Shown: piece after piece, positions 53,118-62,161 of the stretch
Position numbering within the stretch: position 1 is the first letter of the stretch
How the letters are laid out: each line of letters starts with the position of its first letter
Source: Streptomyces zaomyceticus
Lineage (GTDB): Bacteria; Actinomycetota; Actinomycetes; Streptomycetales; Streptomycetaceae
DNA length: 64,000 nucleotides
Assembly (NCBI RefSeq): GCF_014656215.1
Contig: NZ_BNBZ01000001.1
Location: forward strand, 186,001 to 250,000
Direction of reading: 5' to 3'
The notes under the pieces: model-generated
Told to the model about the DNA's origin: nothing
Database searches by the model: none
The model's input: the letters and a program-made list of their open reading frames with translations, nothing else
Made by a program: the position numbers and the translations under genes

Positions 53118-54983
53118 CTACTTCTTCTTGCCGGAGGACTCGTCGCTGGAGAGGACGGCGATGAAGGCCTCCTGGGGCACCTCCACCGAGCCGACCATCT
53201 TCATGCGCTTCTTGCCTTCCTTCTGCTTCTCGAGCAGCTTCCGCTTACGGGAGATGTCACCGCCGTAGCACTTGGCGAGGACGTCCTTGCGGATGGCGCG
53301 AATGGTCTCGCGGGCGATGACCCGGGAGCCGATCGCGGCCTGGATCGGCACCTCGAAGGCCTGCCGCGGGATGAGCTCGCGCAGCTTGGCGACCAGCCGC
53401 ACACCGTAGGCGTACGCGGCGTCCTTGTGGGTGACGGCGGAGAACGCGTCGACCTTGTCGCCGTGCAGCAGGATGTCGACCTTGACCAGGCTGGAGGCCT
53501 GCTCGCCGGTGGGCTCGTAGTCGAGGGAGGCGTAACCGCGCGTCTTGGACTTCAGCTGGTCGAAGAAGTCGAAGACGATCTCGGCGAGGGGCAGGGTGTA
53601 GCGGATCTCGACCCGGTCCTCGGAGAGGTAGTCCATGCCGATCAGCGTGCCGCGACGGGTCTGGCACAGCTCCATGATCGCGCCGATGAACTCGCTGGGG
53701 GCCAGGATCGTGGCGCGTACGACGGGCTCGTACACATCGTCGATCTTGCCCTCGGGGAACTCGCTCGGGTTGGTGACCGTGTGCTCGCTGCCGTCCTCCA
53801 TGACCACGCGGTAGACCACGTTGGGCGCGGTGGCGATGAGATCGAGTCCGAACTCCCGCTCAAGCCGCTCACGGATGACGTCGAGGTGCAGGAGCCCCAG
53901 GAAGCCGACGCGGAAGCCGAAGCCGAGCGCGGCGGAGGTCTCCGGCTCGTAGACCAGCGCGGCGTCGTTGAGCTGCAGCTTGTCGAGGGCCTCGCGGAGG
54001 TCCGGGTACTCCGAGCCGTCCAGCGGGTAGAGACCCGAGAAGACCATCGGCTTCGGGTCCTTGTAACCGCCGAGGGCCTCGGTGGCGCCCTTGTTCAGGG
54101 AGGTGATCGTGTCACCGACCTTGGACTGGCGGACGTCCTTCACACCGGTGATGAGGTAGCCCACCTCACCGACGCCGAGACCGTCCGACGGCGTCATCTC
54201 CGGGGACGAGACACCGATCTCGAGCAGCTCGTGGGTGGCGCCGGTCGACATCATCTTGATGCGCTCGCGCTTGTTGAGCTGCCCGTCGACCACTCGCACA
54301 TAGGTCACGACACCCCGGTACGAGTCGTACACGGAGTCGAAGATCATCGCGCGGGCGGGCGCGTCGGCGACACCGACCGGGGCGGGAACGTCCCGGACGA
54401 CCCGGTCCAGCAGCGCGTCGACACCGACACCGGTCTTCGCGGAGACCTTCAGGACGTCCTCCGGCTGGCAGCCGATGAGGTTGGCCAGCTCCTCGGAGAA
54501 CTTCTCCGGCTGCGCGGCCGGCAGGTCGATCTTGTTCAGCACGGGAACGATCGTGAGGTCGTTCTCCATGGCCAGGTAGAGGTTGGCCAGCGTCTGCGCC
54601 TCGATGCCCTGGGCCGCGTCGACCAGCAGGACCGTGCCCTCACAGGCCGCGAGCGAACGCGAGACCTCGTACGTGAAGTCGACGTGCCCGGGAGTGTCGA
54701 TCATGTTCAGGATGTGCGTGTTGCCCTGACCCGGCCCCTCGGTCGGCGCCCACGGCAACCGGACCGCCTGGGACTTGATCGTGATGCCGCGTTCCCGCTC
54801 GATGTCCATACGGTCGAGGTACTGGGCACGCATCTGCCGCTGGTCGACCACACCGGTCAGCTGGAGCATCCGGTCGGCGAGCGTGGACTTGCCGTGGTCG
54901 ATGTGCGCGATGATGCAGAAGTTGCGGATCAGAGCCGGGTCGGTACGGCTCGGCTCGGGCACGTTGGTAGGAGTCGCGGGCAC
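53118..54983 (-). CDS. lepA: Elongation factor 4 (LepA)
   Basis: This 621-residue translational GTPase has [22 protein letters not shown] (G1), the [12 protein letters not shown] switch, [24 protein letters not shown] (G3), NKIDLPAA (G4) and the LepA-specific C-terminal domain ending with lysines. It acts on stalled or mistranslocated ribosomes and in ribosome assembly. The GTG at 54983 gives the usual streptomycete N-terminus [15 protein letters not shown]. It diverges from rpsT. Confidence 0.96.
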   Translation of the reverse strand: MPATPTNVPEPSRTDPALIRNFCIIAHIDHGKSTLADRMLQLTGVVDQRQMRAQYLDRMDIERERGITIKSQAVRLPWAPTEGPGQGNTHILNMIDTPGHVDFTYEVSRSLAACEGTVLLVDAAQGIEAQTLANLYLAMENDLTIVPVLNKIDLPAAQPEKFSEELANLIGCQPEDVLKVSAKTGVGVDALLDRVVRDVPAPVGVADAPARAMIFDSVYDSYRGVVTYVRVVDGQLNKRERIKMMSTGATHELLEIGVSSPEMTPSDGLGVGEVGYLITGVKDVRQSKVGDTITSLNKGATEALGGYKDPKPMVFSGLYPLDGSEYPDLREALDKLQLNDAALVYEPETSAALGFGFRVGFLGLLHLDVIRERLEREFGLDLIATAPNVVYRVVMEDGSEHTVTNPSEFPEGKIDDVYEPVVRATILAPSEFIGAIMELCQTRRGTLIGMDYLSEDRVEIRYTLPLAEIVFDFFDQLKSKTRGYASLDYEPTGEQASSLVKVDILLHGDKVDAFSAVTHKDAAYAYGVRLVAKLRELIPRQAFEVPIQAAIGSRVIARETIRAIRKDVLAKCYGGDISRKRKLLEKQKEGKKRMKMVGSVEVPQEAFIAVLSSDESSGKKK

Positions 54984-55059
54984 GCAGGGTCTCGTCTCGG
55001 GGCGATGTCGGATCGATACGTAGGCTCCATGGTCCCATGCCCGTCGCCCTGCGCCCGGT

Positions 55060-55087
55060 TTGGGCGGGCACGAGAGTGGCTGATACT
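55060..55087 (+). promoter_or_regulatory. rpsT promoter
   Basis: TTGGGC (55060-55065), a 16-base spacer and GATACT (55082-55087) form a probable sigma-70-type (HrdB) promoter 80 bp before the rpsT start. Confidence 0.6.
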
Positions 55088-55167
55088 GTGGACAGCTGTG
55101 TCTCGTGTGCCCTCTCAGCCTGCGAGACGCATCCAGAAGGAACATCGAACCTGTAAAGGCTCTTTTC

Positions 55168-55434
55168 GTGGCGAACATCAAGTCCCAGATCAAGCGGAAC
55201 AAGACGAACGAGAAGGCGCGCCTGCGCAACAAGGCCGTCAAGTCCTCGCTCAAGACCGCGATCCGCAAGGCCCGCGAGGCCGTCGCCGCGGGTGACGTCG
55301 AGAAGGCCACCGTGGCTTCTCGCGCCGCCTCCCGCGCGCTCGACAAGGCTGTCTCGAAGGGTGTCATCCACAAGAACGCCGCCGCCAACAAGAAGTCGGC
55401 GCTGGCCACCAAGGTTGCCGCTCTCCAGGGCTGA
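55168..55434 (+). CDS. rpsT: 30S ribosomal protein S20
   Basis: This 88-residue helical basic protein ([38 protein letters not shown]...[22 protein letters not shown]) binds 16S rRNA during 30S assembly. The start is the GTG at 55168, with AAAGG upstream at 55155-55159. A long 5' leader (about 75 bases) and a strong terminator follow the gene; S20 often controls its own translation. Confidence 0.96.
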   Translation: MANIKSQIKRNKTNEKARLRNKAVKSSLKTAIRKAREAVAAGDVEKATVASRAASRALDKAVSKGVIHKNAAANKKSALATKVAALQG

Positions 55435-55554
55435 GCTCTGATGTAACCGGCCGCACGGGACCCAGCGGGCCCTCTCTCCCGCTCCCACCCGGCCACCCAG
55501 GACTCGCACGCGGACGCGTTCGCCACGCGGGTGCGAGCCCACCGGCTTGAACGA

Positions 55555-55601
55555 CGAAGGCCCCGTACCACTCCTTCCCCAGGAGCGGCACGGGGCCTTC
55601 G
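55555..55601 (+). terminator. rpsT terminator
   Basis: A 12-bp stem (55555-55566 with 55590-55601) with a 23-base loop that itself contains a small CTCCT/AGGAG stem. It lies 120 bp after the rpsT stop. Confidence 0.8.
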
Positions 55602-55755
55602 CCATACCCCCGCACCACCTCGCACGGGCCACTACCTCCTCGCCAGGGGCCATACCTCCTCACGCGGACCCTGCCCCTCCCCTCCTCACGCGCGACCCCA
55701 TGCCTCCTCACGCTCCTCGCACAGGCCCCTGCCTCCGCGACGCGAGACGGCCACC

Positions 55756-56880
55756 TGGCCCCACGGGGGCGGGCCCGCCGGGGACGGGAGCTCCCCGGCG
55801 GGGGCTTGCGGGAAGTGGGCGCCTCTGGCGGGGAGGGCCTTACGGGGGTGGGCGTCGCCGACGAGGAAAGCTTTACGGGGTTGGGCGTCGCCAGCCGGGG
55901 CTGGCCTAGCAGAAGCAGGCGTCGCCGGCGGGGCTGGCCCCACGGGTGCGGGCCCGCCAGGGAGGGGAGCTCCCCGGCGGGGAGGGGCTTGCGGAAAGTG
56001 GGCGCCTCTGGCGGGGAGGGCCTTACGGGGGTGGGCGTCGCCAGCGAGGCGGGCCTGGCGGAGACGGGCGTCGCCGGTGGGGCGGGCCCTACGCGGGTGG
56101 GCGCTGCCGCGGGGCGGGCCTAGCTGAGGCGGGCGTCGCCAGCGGGGCGGGCCTAGCAGAAGCAGGCGTCGCCGGCGGGGCGGGCCTTACGGAGGTGGGC
56201 GCCGCCGCAGGGCTGGCCTGGCGGAGACGGGCGTCGCCGGAGGGGCGGGCCTTGCGGAGCCGGGCGCTTCCGGCGGGGCCAGAGGCGCAGCCGCAGTTGT
56301 GGCCCGCTCCGCAGGGCTGGGCCCCGCGACGCGAAGCGGTCGCTGGCTGCAAGAGCTGCCGACGGCCGCTGGCTCAGACCCGAGCATTGGGCGAAGCCGC
56401 CGCCCGCACCGCCCGGTGTCCGGGGCCCTGCGGCGCGAAGCCGCCGCCAGGCGCTTCCGGCGGAGCAGAGGCGAAGCCCATGCTGCCGGTCGGCCCGCAG
56501 GGCTGGGTCCGGCGACGCGAAGCGGCCGCTGGCCGCAAGAGCTGCCTGCTCCCGCGCCCGCGGGCCCGAGCACCGCGCGAAGCCACCGCCCCGCACAGCA
56601 GATCCAGGCTCCACGGCTCGAAGCCGCCGCCCGCGCCGCACCGTCGCCGCAGGTGTCCGGGCCTCGCGGCGCGAAGCCCGCCGAACGCAGCCGACGGGGC
56701 TGGGGGCGAAGCCGCCGCCCCGACCCACAGGACCGGGCCCTACAGCGCGAAGCCGCCGCCAGGCGCTCCTGGCGGAGCCGGAGGCGAAGCCGAAGCTGCG
56801 GTCCGCTCCGCAGGGCGAGTTCCGGGGACGCGAAGCGGCGGCCGTCGTCGCAGCAGGGCGAAGCCCCGGCGATCGCCTCA
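55756..56880. repeat. Repeat field between rpsT and holA: 33-bp tandem units and about 178-bp higher-order repeats
   Basis: No credible gene lies in 55602-56944. The first part (about 55756-56300) holds ten to eleven variants of a 33-bp unit that begins GGCGTCGCC and ends in GGGCCTNNCGGAG. Within it, a block of about 104 bp at 55756 recurs at 55935 (about 179 bp apart). The second part (about 56310-56880) repeats a motif GCGACGCGAAGCGG, followed by a Cys/Lys-like codon stretch and GAGCTGCC, at about 56328 and 56506, with a decayed third copy near 56827. The element GCGAAGCCGCCGCC is scattered at least five times. The long apparent ORFs in several frames come from the repeats being multiples of 3 and GC-rich. 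Confidence 0.8.
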
Positions 56881-56944
56881 GCTCCCACCAGCCCCCGGCA
56901 GGGTTTCGGGAAGGGGCGGGGTGGGGGAGAAACGAGCCCCCTGC

Positions 56945-57937
56945 CTAGTCCCCGCGCCGCATCCGCGCCGCCCGCGCCACCGCGACCACCGCCTTCTCCA
57001 GCGCGTACTCCGGGTCGTCCCCGCCGCCCTTCACCCCCGCGTCCGCCTCCGCGATCGCCCGCAGCGCCAGCGACACCCCGTCGGGGGTCCAGCCGCGCAT
57101 CTGCTGCCGGACGCGGTCGATCTTCCAGGGCGGCATGCCGAGTTCCCGCGCCAGGTCGGCGGGCCGCCCGCCCCTCGCGGAGGACAGCTTGCCGATCGCC
57201 CGGACGCCCTGCGCGAGCGCGCTGGTGACGAGCACGGGTGCGACTCCGGTCGAGAGCGACCAGCGCAGGGCTTCGAGCGCCTCCGCCGCCCGCCCCTCGA
57301 CGGCGCGGTCCGCGATGTTGAAGGAGGAGGCTTCGGCCCGGCCCGTGTAGTAGCGCCCGACGACGGCCTCGTCGATCGTCCCGTCCACGTCGGAGGTGAG
57401 CTGCGCGACCGCGGAGGCGAGCTCCCGCAGGTCGCTGCCGATGGAGTCCACCAGCGCCTGGCAGGCCTCGGGCGTCGCGGACCGTCCGAGCGTCCGGAAC
57501 TCCTGGCGTACGAACGTCAGCCGTTCCGCCGGCTTCGTCGTCTTCGGGCAGGCCACCTCCCGCGCCCCGGCCTTCCGTGCCGCGTCGAGCAGCCCCTTGC
57601 CCTTGGCGCCGCCCGCGTGGAGCAGAACGAGCGAGATGTCCTCGATCGGGTCGTCGAGGTACGCCTTCACGTCCTTGATCGTGTCGGCGGAGAGGTCCTG
57701 CGCGTTCCGCACGACCAGTACCTTGCGCTCGGCGAAGAGCGAGGGGCTGGTCAGCTCGGCGAGCGAGCCGGGCTGGAGCTGCTCGGGGGCGAGGTCACGT
57801 ACGTCCGTGTCGGCGTCGACGGCGCGGGCGGCCGCCACCACCGCCTGGACGACGCGGTCGAGGAGCAGGTCCTCCTGCCCCACGGCGAGCGTCACGGGGC
57901 CGAGGAGGTCGTCGGGGGAAGTCTTTCTGGTGGCCAT
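56945..57937 (-). CDS. holA: DNA polymerase III delta subunit
   Basis: This 330-residue clamp-loader subunit begins VTLAVGQEDLLLDRVVQAVV, has LFAERKVLVVRNAQDL, SLVLLHAGGAKGKGLLDAARKAGA, and the C-terminal collar region with LGMPPWKIDRVRQQMRGWTPDGVSLALRAIAEADAGVKGGGDDPEYALEKAVVAVAR. It opens the beta clamp with delta' and tau. The start is the ATG at 57937. It lies downstream of comEC, as usual, though several genes intervene here. Confidence 0.94.
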   Translation of the reverse strand: MATRKTSPDDLLGPVTLAVGQEDLLLDRVVQAVVAAARAVDADTDVRDLAPEQLQPGSLAELTSPSLFAERKVLVVRNAQDLSADTIKDVKAYLDDPIEDISLVLLHAGGAKGKGLLDAARKAGAREVACPKTTKPAERLTFVRQEFRTLGRSATPEACQALVDSIGSDLRELASAVAQLTSDVDGTIDEAVVGRYYTGRAEASSFNIADRAVEGRAAEALEALRWSLSTGVAPVLVTSALAQGVRAIGKLSSARGGRPADLARELGMPPWKIDRVRQQMRGWTPDGVSLALRAIAEADAGVKGGGDDPEYALEKAVVAVARAARMRRGD

Positions 57938-58052
57938 CGCGATCCAGCATCCCACGGGCCACCGACAGCGACGCCCGTGACAGCGGTGCGCCCGACGACG
58001 GCGGCGGTGACGGCGGTGACGGCCGATGAATGCGATGCCCGAGAATGGCGGG

Positions 58053-58295
58053 GTGAGCGAACGACACGTACTGGTACTCCCCGACCGCGACGCAGCCGAG
58101 GAGGTCGCGGGCGAACTCCCCGACCGTTTCGGCGTCTCCGAGGAACCTCAGCTCGTACGGGACTCCCTGGCCGGGGAGGACGACGCCGAGGACGCGCAGT
58201 GGCTGGTGGTCGTCGAGGACCCGGACAGCCGGCTCGACCCGACGGCGCTGGACGAGCTGGCCGCCGAGTACGAGGGCTGGCTGGAAGCCCCGTAA
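58053..58295 (+). CDS. Small acidic hypothetical protein
   Basis: This 80-residue protein (SERHVLVLPDRDAAEEVAGELPDRFGVSEEPQLVRDSLAGEDDAEDAQWLVVVED...) is rich in Asp and Glu. A GAGAAT element sits about 7-12 bases upstream of the GTG at 58053, as in leaderless streptomycete genes, so that start is preferred over ATGs at 58026 or 58035. It diverges from holA. I do not know a function. Confidence 0.7.
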   Translation: MSERHVLVLPDRDAAEEVAGELPDRFGVSEEPQLVRDSLAGEDDAEDAQWLVVVEDPDSRLDPTALDELAAEYEGWLEAP

Positions 58296-58342
58296 GCCCT
58301 GCGGCCCGAGCCCCACCGCCCGGCCCCACGGCCGCCCCGCTC

Positions 58343-59233
58343 TCAGCCCCGCGACGCCTTGGGCACGATCTGAATGTCCAGATCGATGCTGATGCTCGAC
58401 CCCACCGCCGCGATTCCCCGCGCGAGCAGCGTCTGCCAGGTGAGGGTGAAGTCCTCCCGGTGCAGCTCGGTGGTGGCCCGGCAGGCGCACCGGGCCTCGC
58501 CCTCGAGACCGCTGCCGAGGCCCAGGTACTGGGTGTCGAGCGTCACCGTGCGGCTCACCCCGTGAAGGGTGAGCGCCCCGGTGACGGCCCAGCGGCTGCC
58601 GCCCTTGTGCGTGAAGCGTTCGCTGAAGAACTCCAGCGTCGGGTACGCGCCGACGTCGAGGAAGTCTCCGGAACGCAGATGGTCGTCCCGCATCCGGACC
58701 CCGGTGTCGATGGAGGCCGCGTCGATGACGACGTGCATCGCCGACTGCTCCATGCGGTCACCGATCCGCACCGCACCGGCGAAGCCGTTGAACCGGCCGT
58801 GGATCCGGGCGAGCCCGATGTGGCGCGCCGTGAACCCGATCTGCGAGTGCGTCGGGTCGATCTCCCAGTCGCCGGGCTCGGGGAGCGGGGGCTGCGGGGC
58901 GATCTGGAGCAGCACGTCCCCGAGCCCCGTGTGGTGGCCCTCGGCGACGACGGCGCTGCCGTGGTGCGGTGTGTAGCCCTCGGCGGTGACGGCGAGCCGG
59001 TACTCGCCCGCCGGCACGGTCGCGAGTGCCGTGCCGTACGGGTCGGTCTCCCCGCCGAGGACCTTGCGTCCGGCGGCGTCGGTGAGGACGAACTCGGCCT
59101 GCCGGACGGGTTCGTGCACGGGGTCGAGCACCCGGCAGCTGAGCACGCCCGCCGAGGAGGGGACGGTGACACCGGCGAGCGGACCGCCTCGTGCGGCGCC
59201 CGCCGCACGCTTCCCGAAGAGACGATCGAACAT
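58343..59233 (-). CDS. Fusion of a carboxypeptidase-regulatory-like domain and a YceI domain
   Basis: This 296-residue protein has an N-terminal beta-sandwich (about 25-110; GVLSCRVLDPVHEPVRQAEFVLTDAAGRKVLGGETDPYGTALATVPAGEYRLAVTAEGYTPH) like carboxypeptidase regulatory or PEGA domains. A YceI lipocalin-like domain follows (about 120-290; DWEIDPTHSQIGFTARHIGLARIHGRFNGFAGAVRI...GALTLHGVSRTVTLDTQYLG). YceI proteins bind isoprenoid or other lipids. There is no signal peptide, so it may be cytoplasmic. The fusion is rather uncommon but occurs in actinobacteria. Confidence 0.88.
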   Translation of the reverse strand: MFDRLFGKRAAGAARGGPLAGVTVPSSAGVLSCRVLDPVHEPVRQAEFVLTDAAGRKVLGGETDPYGTALATVPAGEYRLAVTAEGYTPHHGSAVVAEGHHTGLGDVLLQIAPQPPLPEPGDWEIDPTHSQIGFTARHIGLARIHGRFNGFAGAVRIGDRMEQSAMHVVIDAASIDTGVRMRDDHLRSGDFLDVGAYPTLEFFSERFTHKGGSRWAVTGALTLHGVSRTVTLDTQYLGLGSGLEGEARCACRATTELHREDFTLTWQTLLARGIAAVGSSISIDLDIQIVPKASRG

Positions 59234-59332
59234 TCTTCACGCACCCCCGTGCGACTCGTTCACTGTGCAACGAATTCGCATTCGATCACCGCTGGGGCGT
59301 TCGAGGCAAACCGGTCAAGAGCCCAGCAAGCG

Positions 59333-60178
59333 TTACCGAGGGTTCGAATCGGAAATTCCACCCCGTACGACCGGCAGTGCGTCGAGCTCGATCCCGAACA
59401 GGTCCCGGTACGCGCCCCGCACCTCCTCGTCGCCGTCGAGGATCCGCTCGTCGCGCTCGCCGTGCGCGCGGGTGATCAGCTTCCGGTCGCTGAGGGTGAT
59501 CCGGCCGTCCTCGGTGAGCAGGGAGCAGACGAGGTTCCGCGGGAAGTGCGAGTCGGGCGAGGTCCGGTGGTACCAGGCCCCGGCCGTGAAGTCGGCGAGC
59601 TCGCGCGGCCGCCGCTCCACCCGGTACTGGGGCTTCCCGTCCCGCAGTACGTCCAGGTCGCCCTCGGCGCCCTCCACGATCCGGAAGACACCGCCCGGGT
59701 CCTGCTGGTCCTCCCGGTCCTCGAAGCGCAGCGGAAAGTGGCTGTGGTCACCGAAGCCGACGTCGGCGAGCAGGCGCTCGCCGTCCACCGTCTCCACGAG
59801 CAGCGCCATGTGGTCGTACGGGATGCCCGGCCTTCCGTCCGGCCCGAAGACCCGCGCCTGGAGCAGTGAGACCTCGAAGCCGAGGCCCCTCAGCAGGACG
59901 GCGAACGCGGTGTTGATCTCGTAGCAGAAGCCGCCCCTGCGCGCACCGACCACCTTGTCGAGCAGCGCTTTCCCGTCCAGGACGATGTCCTCGCCAAGAT
60001 GGATGGAGAGGTTCTCGAACGGCACGGTCAGCAGATGACGCAGATGCAGTTCGCGCAGCGCTTCGGAGTCCTCGCGGTCCGGGCGCTCCGCTCCGATGCG
60101 CCGCAGATAGGCCTCGACGTCCCCGGGCTCGGGGACGAAGGGCTCGGAGGGGACGGAGGCCGTCGGTCGCGTTGTCAT
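59333..60178 (-). CDS. nat: Arylamine N-acetyltransferase
   Basis: This 281-residue enzyme has the Cys-His-Asp triad in RGGFCYEINTAFAVLL, YDHMALLVETVDGERLLADVGFGD. PFENLSIHLGEDI and the C-terminal basic region follow. It transfers acetyl from acetyl-CoA to aromatic amines or hydrazines, and relatives close amide rings in ansamycin synthesis. No biosynthetic genes adjoin, so a xenobiotic role is more likely. The start is the ATG at 60178. Confidence 0.93.
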   Translation of the reverse strand: MTTRPTASVPSEPFVPEPGDVEAYLRRIGAERPDREDSEALRELHLRHLLTVPFENLSIHLGEDIVLDGKALLDKVVGARRGGFCYEINTAFAVLLRGLGFEVSLLQARVFGPDGRPGIPYDHMALLVETVDGERLLADVGFGDHSHFPLRFEDREDQQDPGGVFRIVEGAEGDLDVLRDGKPQYRVERRPRELADFTAGAWYHRTSPDSHFPRNLVCSLLTEDGRITLSDRKLITRAHGERDERILDGDEEVRGAYRDLFGIELDALPVVRGGISDSNPR

Positions 60179-60216
60179 ACCGCCAGTCTGCCCCGTCGGC
60201 CGCCTCCGCCTCCCGG

Positions 60217-61479
60217 CTATCCGACCAGCGTCGACTCCTCTTCCGGAGAGGGCAGTTCCCTCATGCGCGGCAGCGGCGAGGGCAGCACCCACAGCACGGC
60301 GAAGACGGCCCCGACGGTGGCGATCCACAGCGTCGGACGCAGCCCGATCGCGGTACCGAGGAAACCGCCGACGAGCGCGCCGAGCGGGCGGAACCCGTGG
60401 TTGAGGGTCCGGAAGGCACCCATGACCCGAGCCCGTACGGCGTCGGGTATCAGCGCCATCTGGAACGATCCCGCCGCGATGTCCACGATCATCACGCCGA
60501 CGCAGGAGAGGAACTCCGCCACGAACAGCACCGACACCACGAGCGGCAGCGGACCTTCGGCCAGGGGTATCAGGACCAGCGGCAGCGTGAATCCGAGGAA
60601 ACCGGCGACGAGCGAGCCGCCGATGCCGATCCGCCGGACGACCGCCCCGCTGCACACCGCTCCCAGGAGGCCGCCCACGGCTCCCGCCCCGAGGATGAGA
60701 CCGAGCAGGCCCGCTCCGATGCCGAGTTCGGCGGTCGCGTAGAGCACGAAGAGGGTGTGGAACATGTAGTTGAAGAACTGGACCGTGCCGGAGGCGGCGA
60801 ACAGCGCGCGCATCGAACGCTCCCGCACCACCCACCGCAGCCCCTCGGTGAAGTGCCCCTTGGCCACGGGGGCCGGCGCGGGTTCGACCGGCTTGATCCG
60901 GGCAAGGAAGCCGGCCGACACCAGATAGGTGAGGGCGTCCGCGACCAGGGCGAAGGGTGCCGTGAGGAACTGCACGAGAAGACCGCCGACCCCGGGCCCC
61001 GCCAGCCAGGCCGTCGAGCGGCTGCCGTTGACCAGCGAGTTCGCCTGCACATAGCGCTCGGTGGGAACGAGCGCCACGAAGAGCGTGGTGTTGCAGACCT
61101 CGAAGAGCACGGTGAGCGCGCCGATGCCGAAGGCCACCACGTACAGCTGGGTGAGCGTCAGCGCGTCGAGCGCATAGGCCACGGGGAGGGTCAGGACCAG
61201 CGCCGCCCGCCCGATGTCGGCCGCGATCATGGCCCGTCTGCGGCTGGCCTGCCGGTCGGCCCAGGCGCCGAACGGCAGGTTGAGCAGGAGCGCGGGCAGG
61301 AGTTCGGCCGCCTTGAGCCAGCCCATCGCCGCGGCGTCGGCACCGAGGACCAGGACGGCGGCGAGGGGGATCGCCATGAGCGATATCTGGTCCCCCGCGA
61401 GGGAGATGGTCTGCCCGGTCCAGTAGCGGCGGAAGGTCCGCTCGCGCAGCAGCGCCGGCACCCGTTCCATCAGGGTCAT
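60217..61479 (-). CDS. MFS transporter (EntS/MefA-like)
   Basis: This 420-residue protein has 12 hydrophobic helices. Motifs include FRRYWTGQTISLAGDQISLMAIPLAAVLVLGADAAAMGWLKAAELLPALLLNLPFGAWADRQASRRRAMI and NSLVNGSRSTAWLAGPGVGGLLVQFLTAPFALVADALTYLVSA, typical of the DHA3 group of drug and siderophore exporters. The ATG at 61479 has AAGGAG with 8-base spacing and follows the ArsR-type regulator, which ends at 61485, so both are in one operon. Confidence 0.88.
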   Translation of the reverse strand: MTLMERVPALLRERTFRRYWTGQTISLAGDQISLMAIPLAAVLVLGADAAAMGWLKAAELLPALLLNLPFGAWADRQASRRRAMIAADIGRAALVLTLPVAYALDALTLTQLYVVAFGIGALTVLFEVCNTTLFVALVPTERYVQANSLVNGSRSTAWLAGPGVGGLLVQFLTAPFALVADALTYLVSAGFLARIKPVEPAPAPVAKGHFTEGLRWVVRERSMRALFAASGTVQFFNYMFHTLFVLYATAELGIGAGLLGLILGAGAVGGLLGAVCSGAVVRRIGIGGSLVAGFLGFTLPLVLIPLAEGPLPLVVSVLFVAEFLSCVGVMIVDIAAGSFQMALIPDAVRARVMGAFRTLNHGFRPLGALVGGFLGTAIGLRPTLWIATVGAVFAVLWVLPSPLPRMRELPSPEEESTLVG

Positions 61480-61484
61480 CCTCG

Positions 61485-62108
61485 TCACTCCTTGCCGCTC
61501 TCGGGGGTTTCCTGGTCCAGGTAGGCGATCCGCAGGACGATCACGGGTCGAGCGCCCTCCGGCCGGAGGGACGCGTCGGAAGCCCGCGCCTCGTAGGGCC
61601 GCAGCAGCTCGTCGATCCCCGCTCCGATGCCGGCCAGCTCCTCGGGGGTGAGATGGAGCAGGGAATCCCCGAACTGCTCGGCCTCCCGCCACTCCTTCGA
61701 CAGCCGGTGCCGGTTCTCCATGGCCCGGGTGACCCGCTCGAAGTAGCGCTCGGCGATCGCGGCGCTCAGCGCGTCGGCCGCCGTCGAGACCGCCGCGTCC
61801 TCGCTGTACTCCGGCCACTCCGTGTACCGGGCCGTCGCCCTCCAGGGCTTCTCCCGCCCACGGCCGCCCGGCGCCTCCTCCACGAGCCCGTACTTGGCGA
61901 GTATCCGCAGGTGGTAGGAGCAGCTGGCCACGGACTCCCCGGTCAGCTCGGCGGCCCGGGTGGCGGTGAAGGGCCCGCTGCTGCGCAGCAGCCCCACCAG
62001 CGTCATCCGCAGGGGGTGGGCGTACGCCCGCAGGGCTCGCGGGTCGGTGAGTCGAATACTGCGGGGCTGCTCGCCCTCGGGCTGAGCGTCACTGATCTCC
62101 TCCGGCAT
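61485..62108 (-). CDS. ArsR-type winged-helix transcriptional regulator
   Basis: This 207-residue regulator has a winged helix at about 20-95: LTDPRALRAYAHPLRMTLVGLLRSSGPFTATRAAELTGESVASCSYHLRILAKYGLVEEAPGGRGREKPWRAT. A long C-terminal helical part probably dimerises. No Cys-based metal site as in ArsR/SmtB is obvious, since the only Cys is in the recognition helix, so a small-molecule ligand is more likely. It heads the operon with the MFS exporter and probably represses it. Confidence 0.88.
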   Translation of the reverse strand: MPEEISDAQPEGEQPRSIRLTDPRALRAYAHPLRMTLVGLLRSSGPFTATRAAELTGESVASCSYHLRILAKYGLVEEAPGGRGREKPWRATARYTEWPEYSEDAAVSTAADALSAAIAERYFERVTRAMENRHRLSKEWREAEQFGDSLLHLTPEELAGIGAGIDELLRPYEARASDASLRPEGARPVIVLRIAYLDQETPESGKE

Positions 62109-62127
62109 GATGGAAAGGTATCTTTAG

Positions 62128-62139
62128 AAAGACTTCTTT
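62128..62139. promoter_or_regulatory. Candidate operator of the ArsR-type regulator
   Basis: AAAGACTTCTTT, with AAAGA and TCTTT as inverted arms, lies 20-31 bp upstream of the regulator ATG in an AT-rich stretch (TTTAGAAAGACTTCTTTACA). It is well placed for autorepression. Confidence 0.5.
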
Positions 62140-62161
62140 ACAAGGGTTCTCCCCCGGCGAT

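Noticed and set aside
55168..55434. Start of rpsT at the upstream in-frame codon at 55105
   Set aside because: S20 begins with [10 protein letters not shown] directly after the GTG at 55168, and an AAAGG site lies at the right distance; the upstream residues lack conservation.
55806..56888. Long ORFs on both strands across the rpsT-holA gap (for example an apparent 1307-codon plus-strand frame and minus-strand frames of 190-230 codons)
   Set aside because: They follow the 33-bp and roughly 178-bp repeats, have Ala/Gly/Pro/Arg low-complexity translations in every frame, lack ribosome binding sites, and the plus frame runs antisense through holA and the YceI gene.
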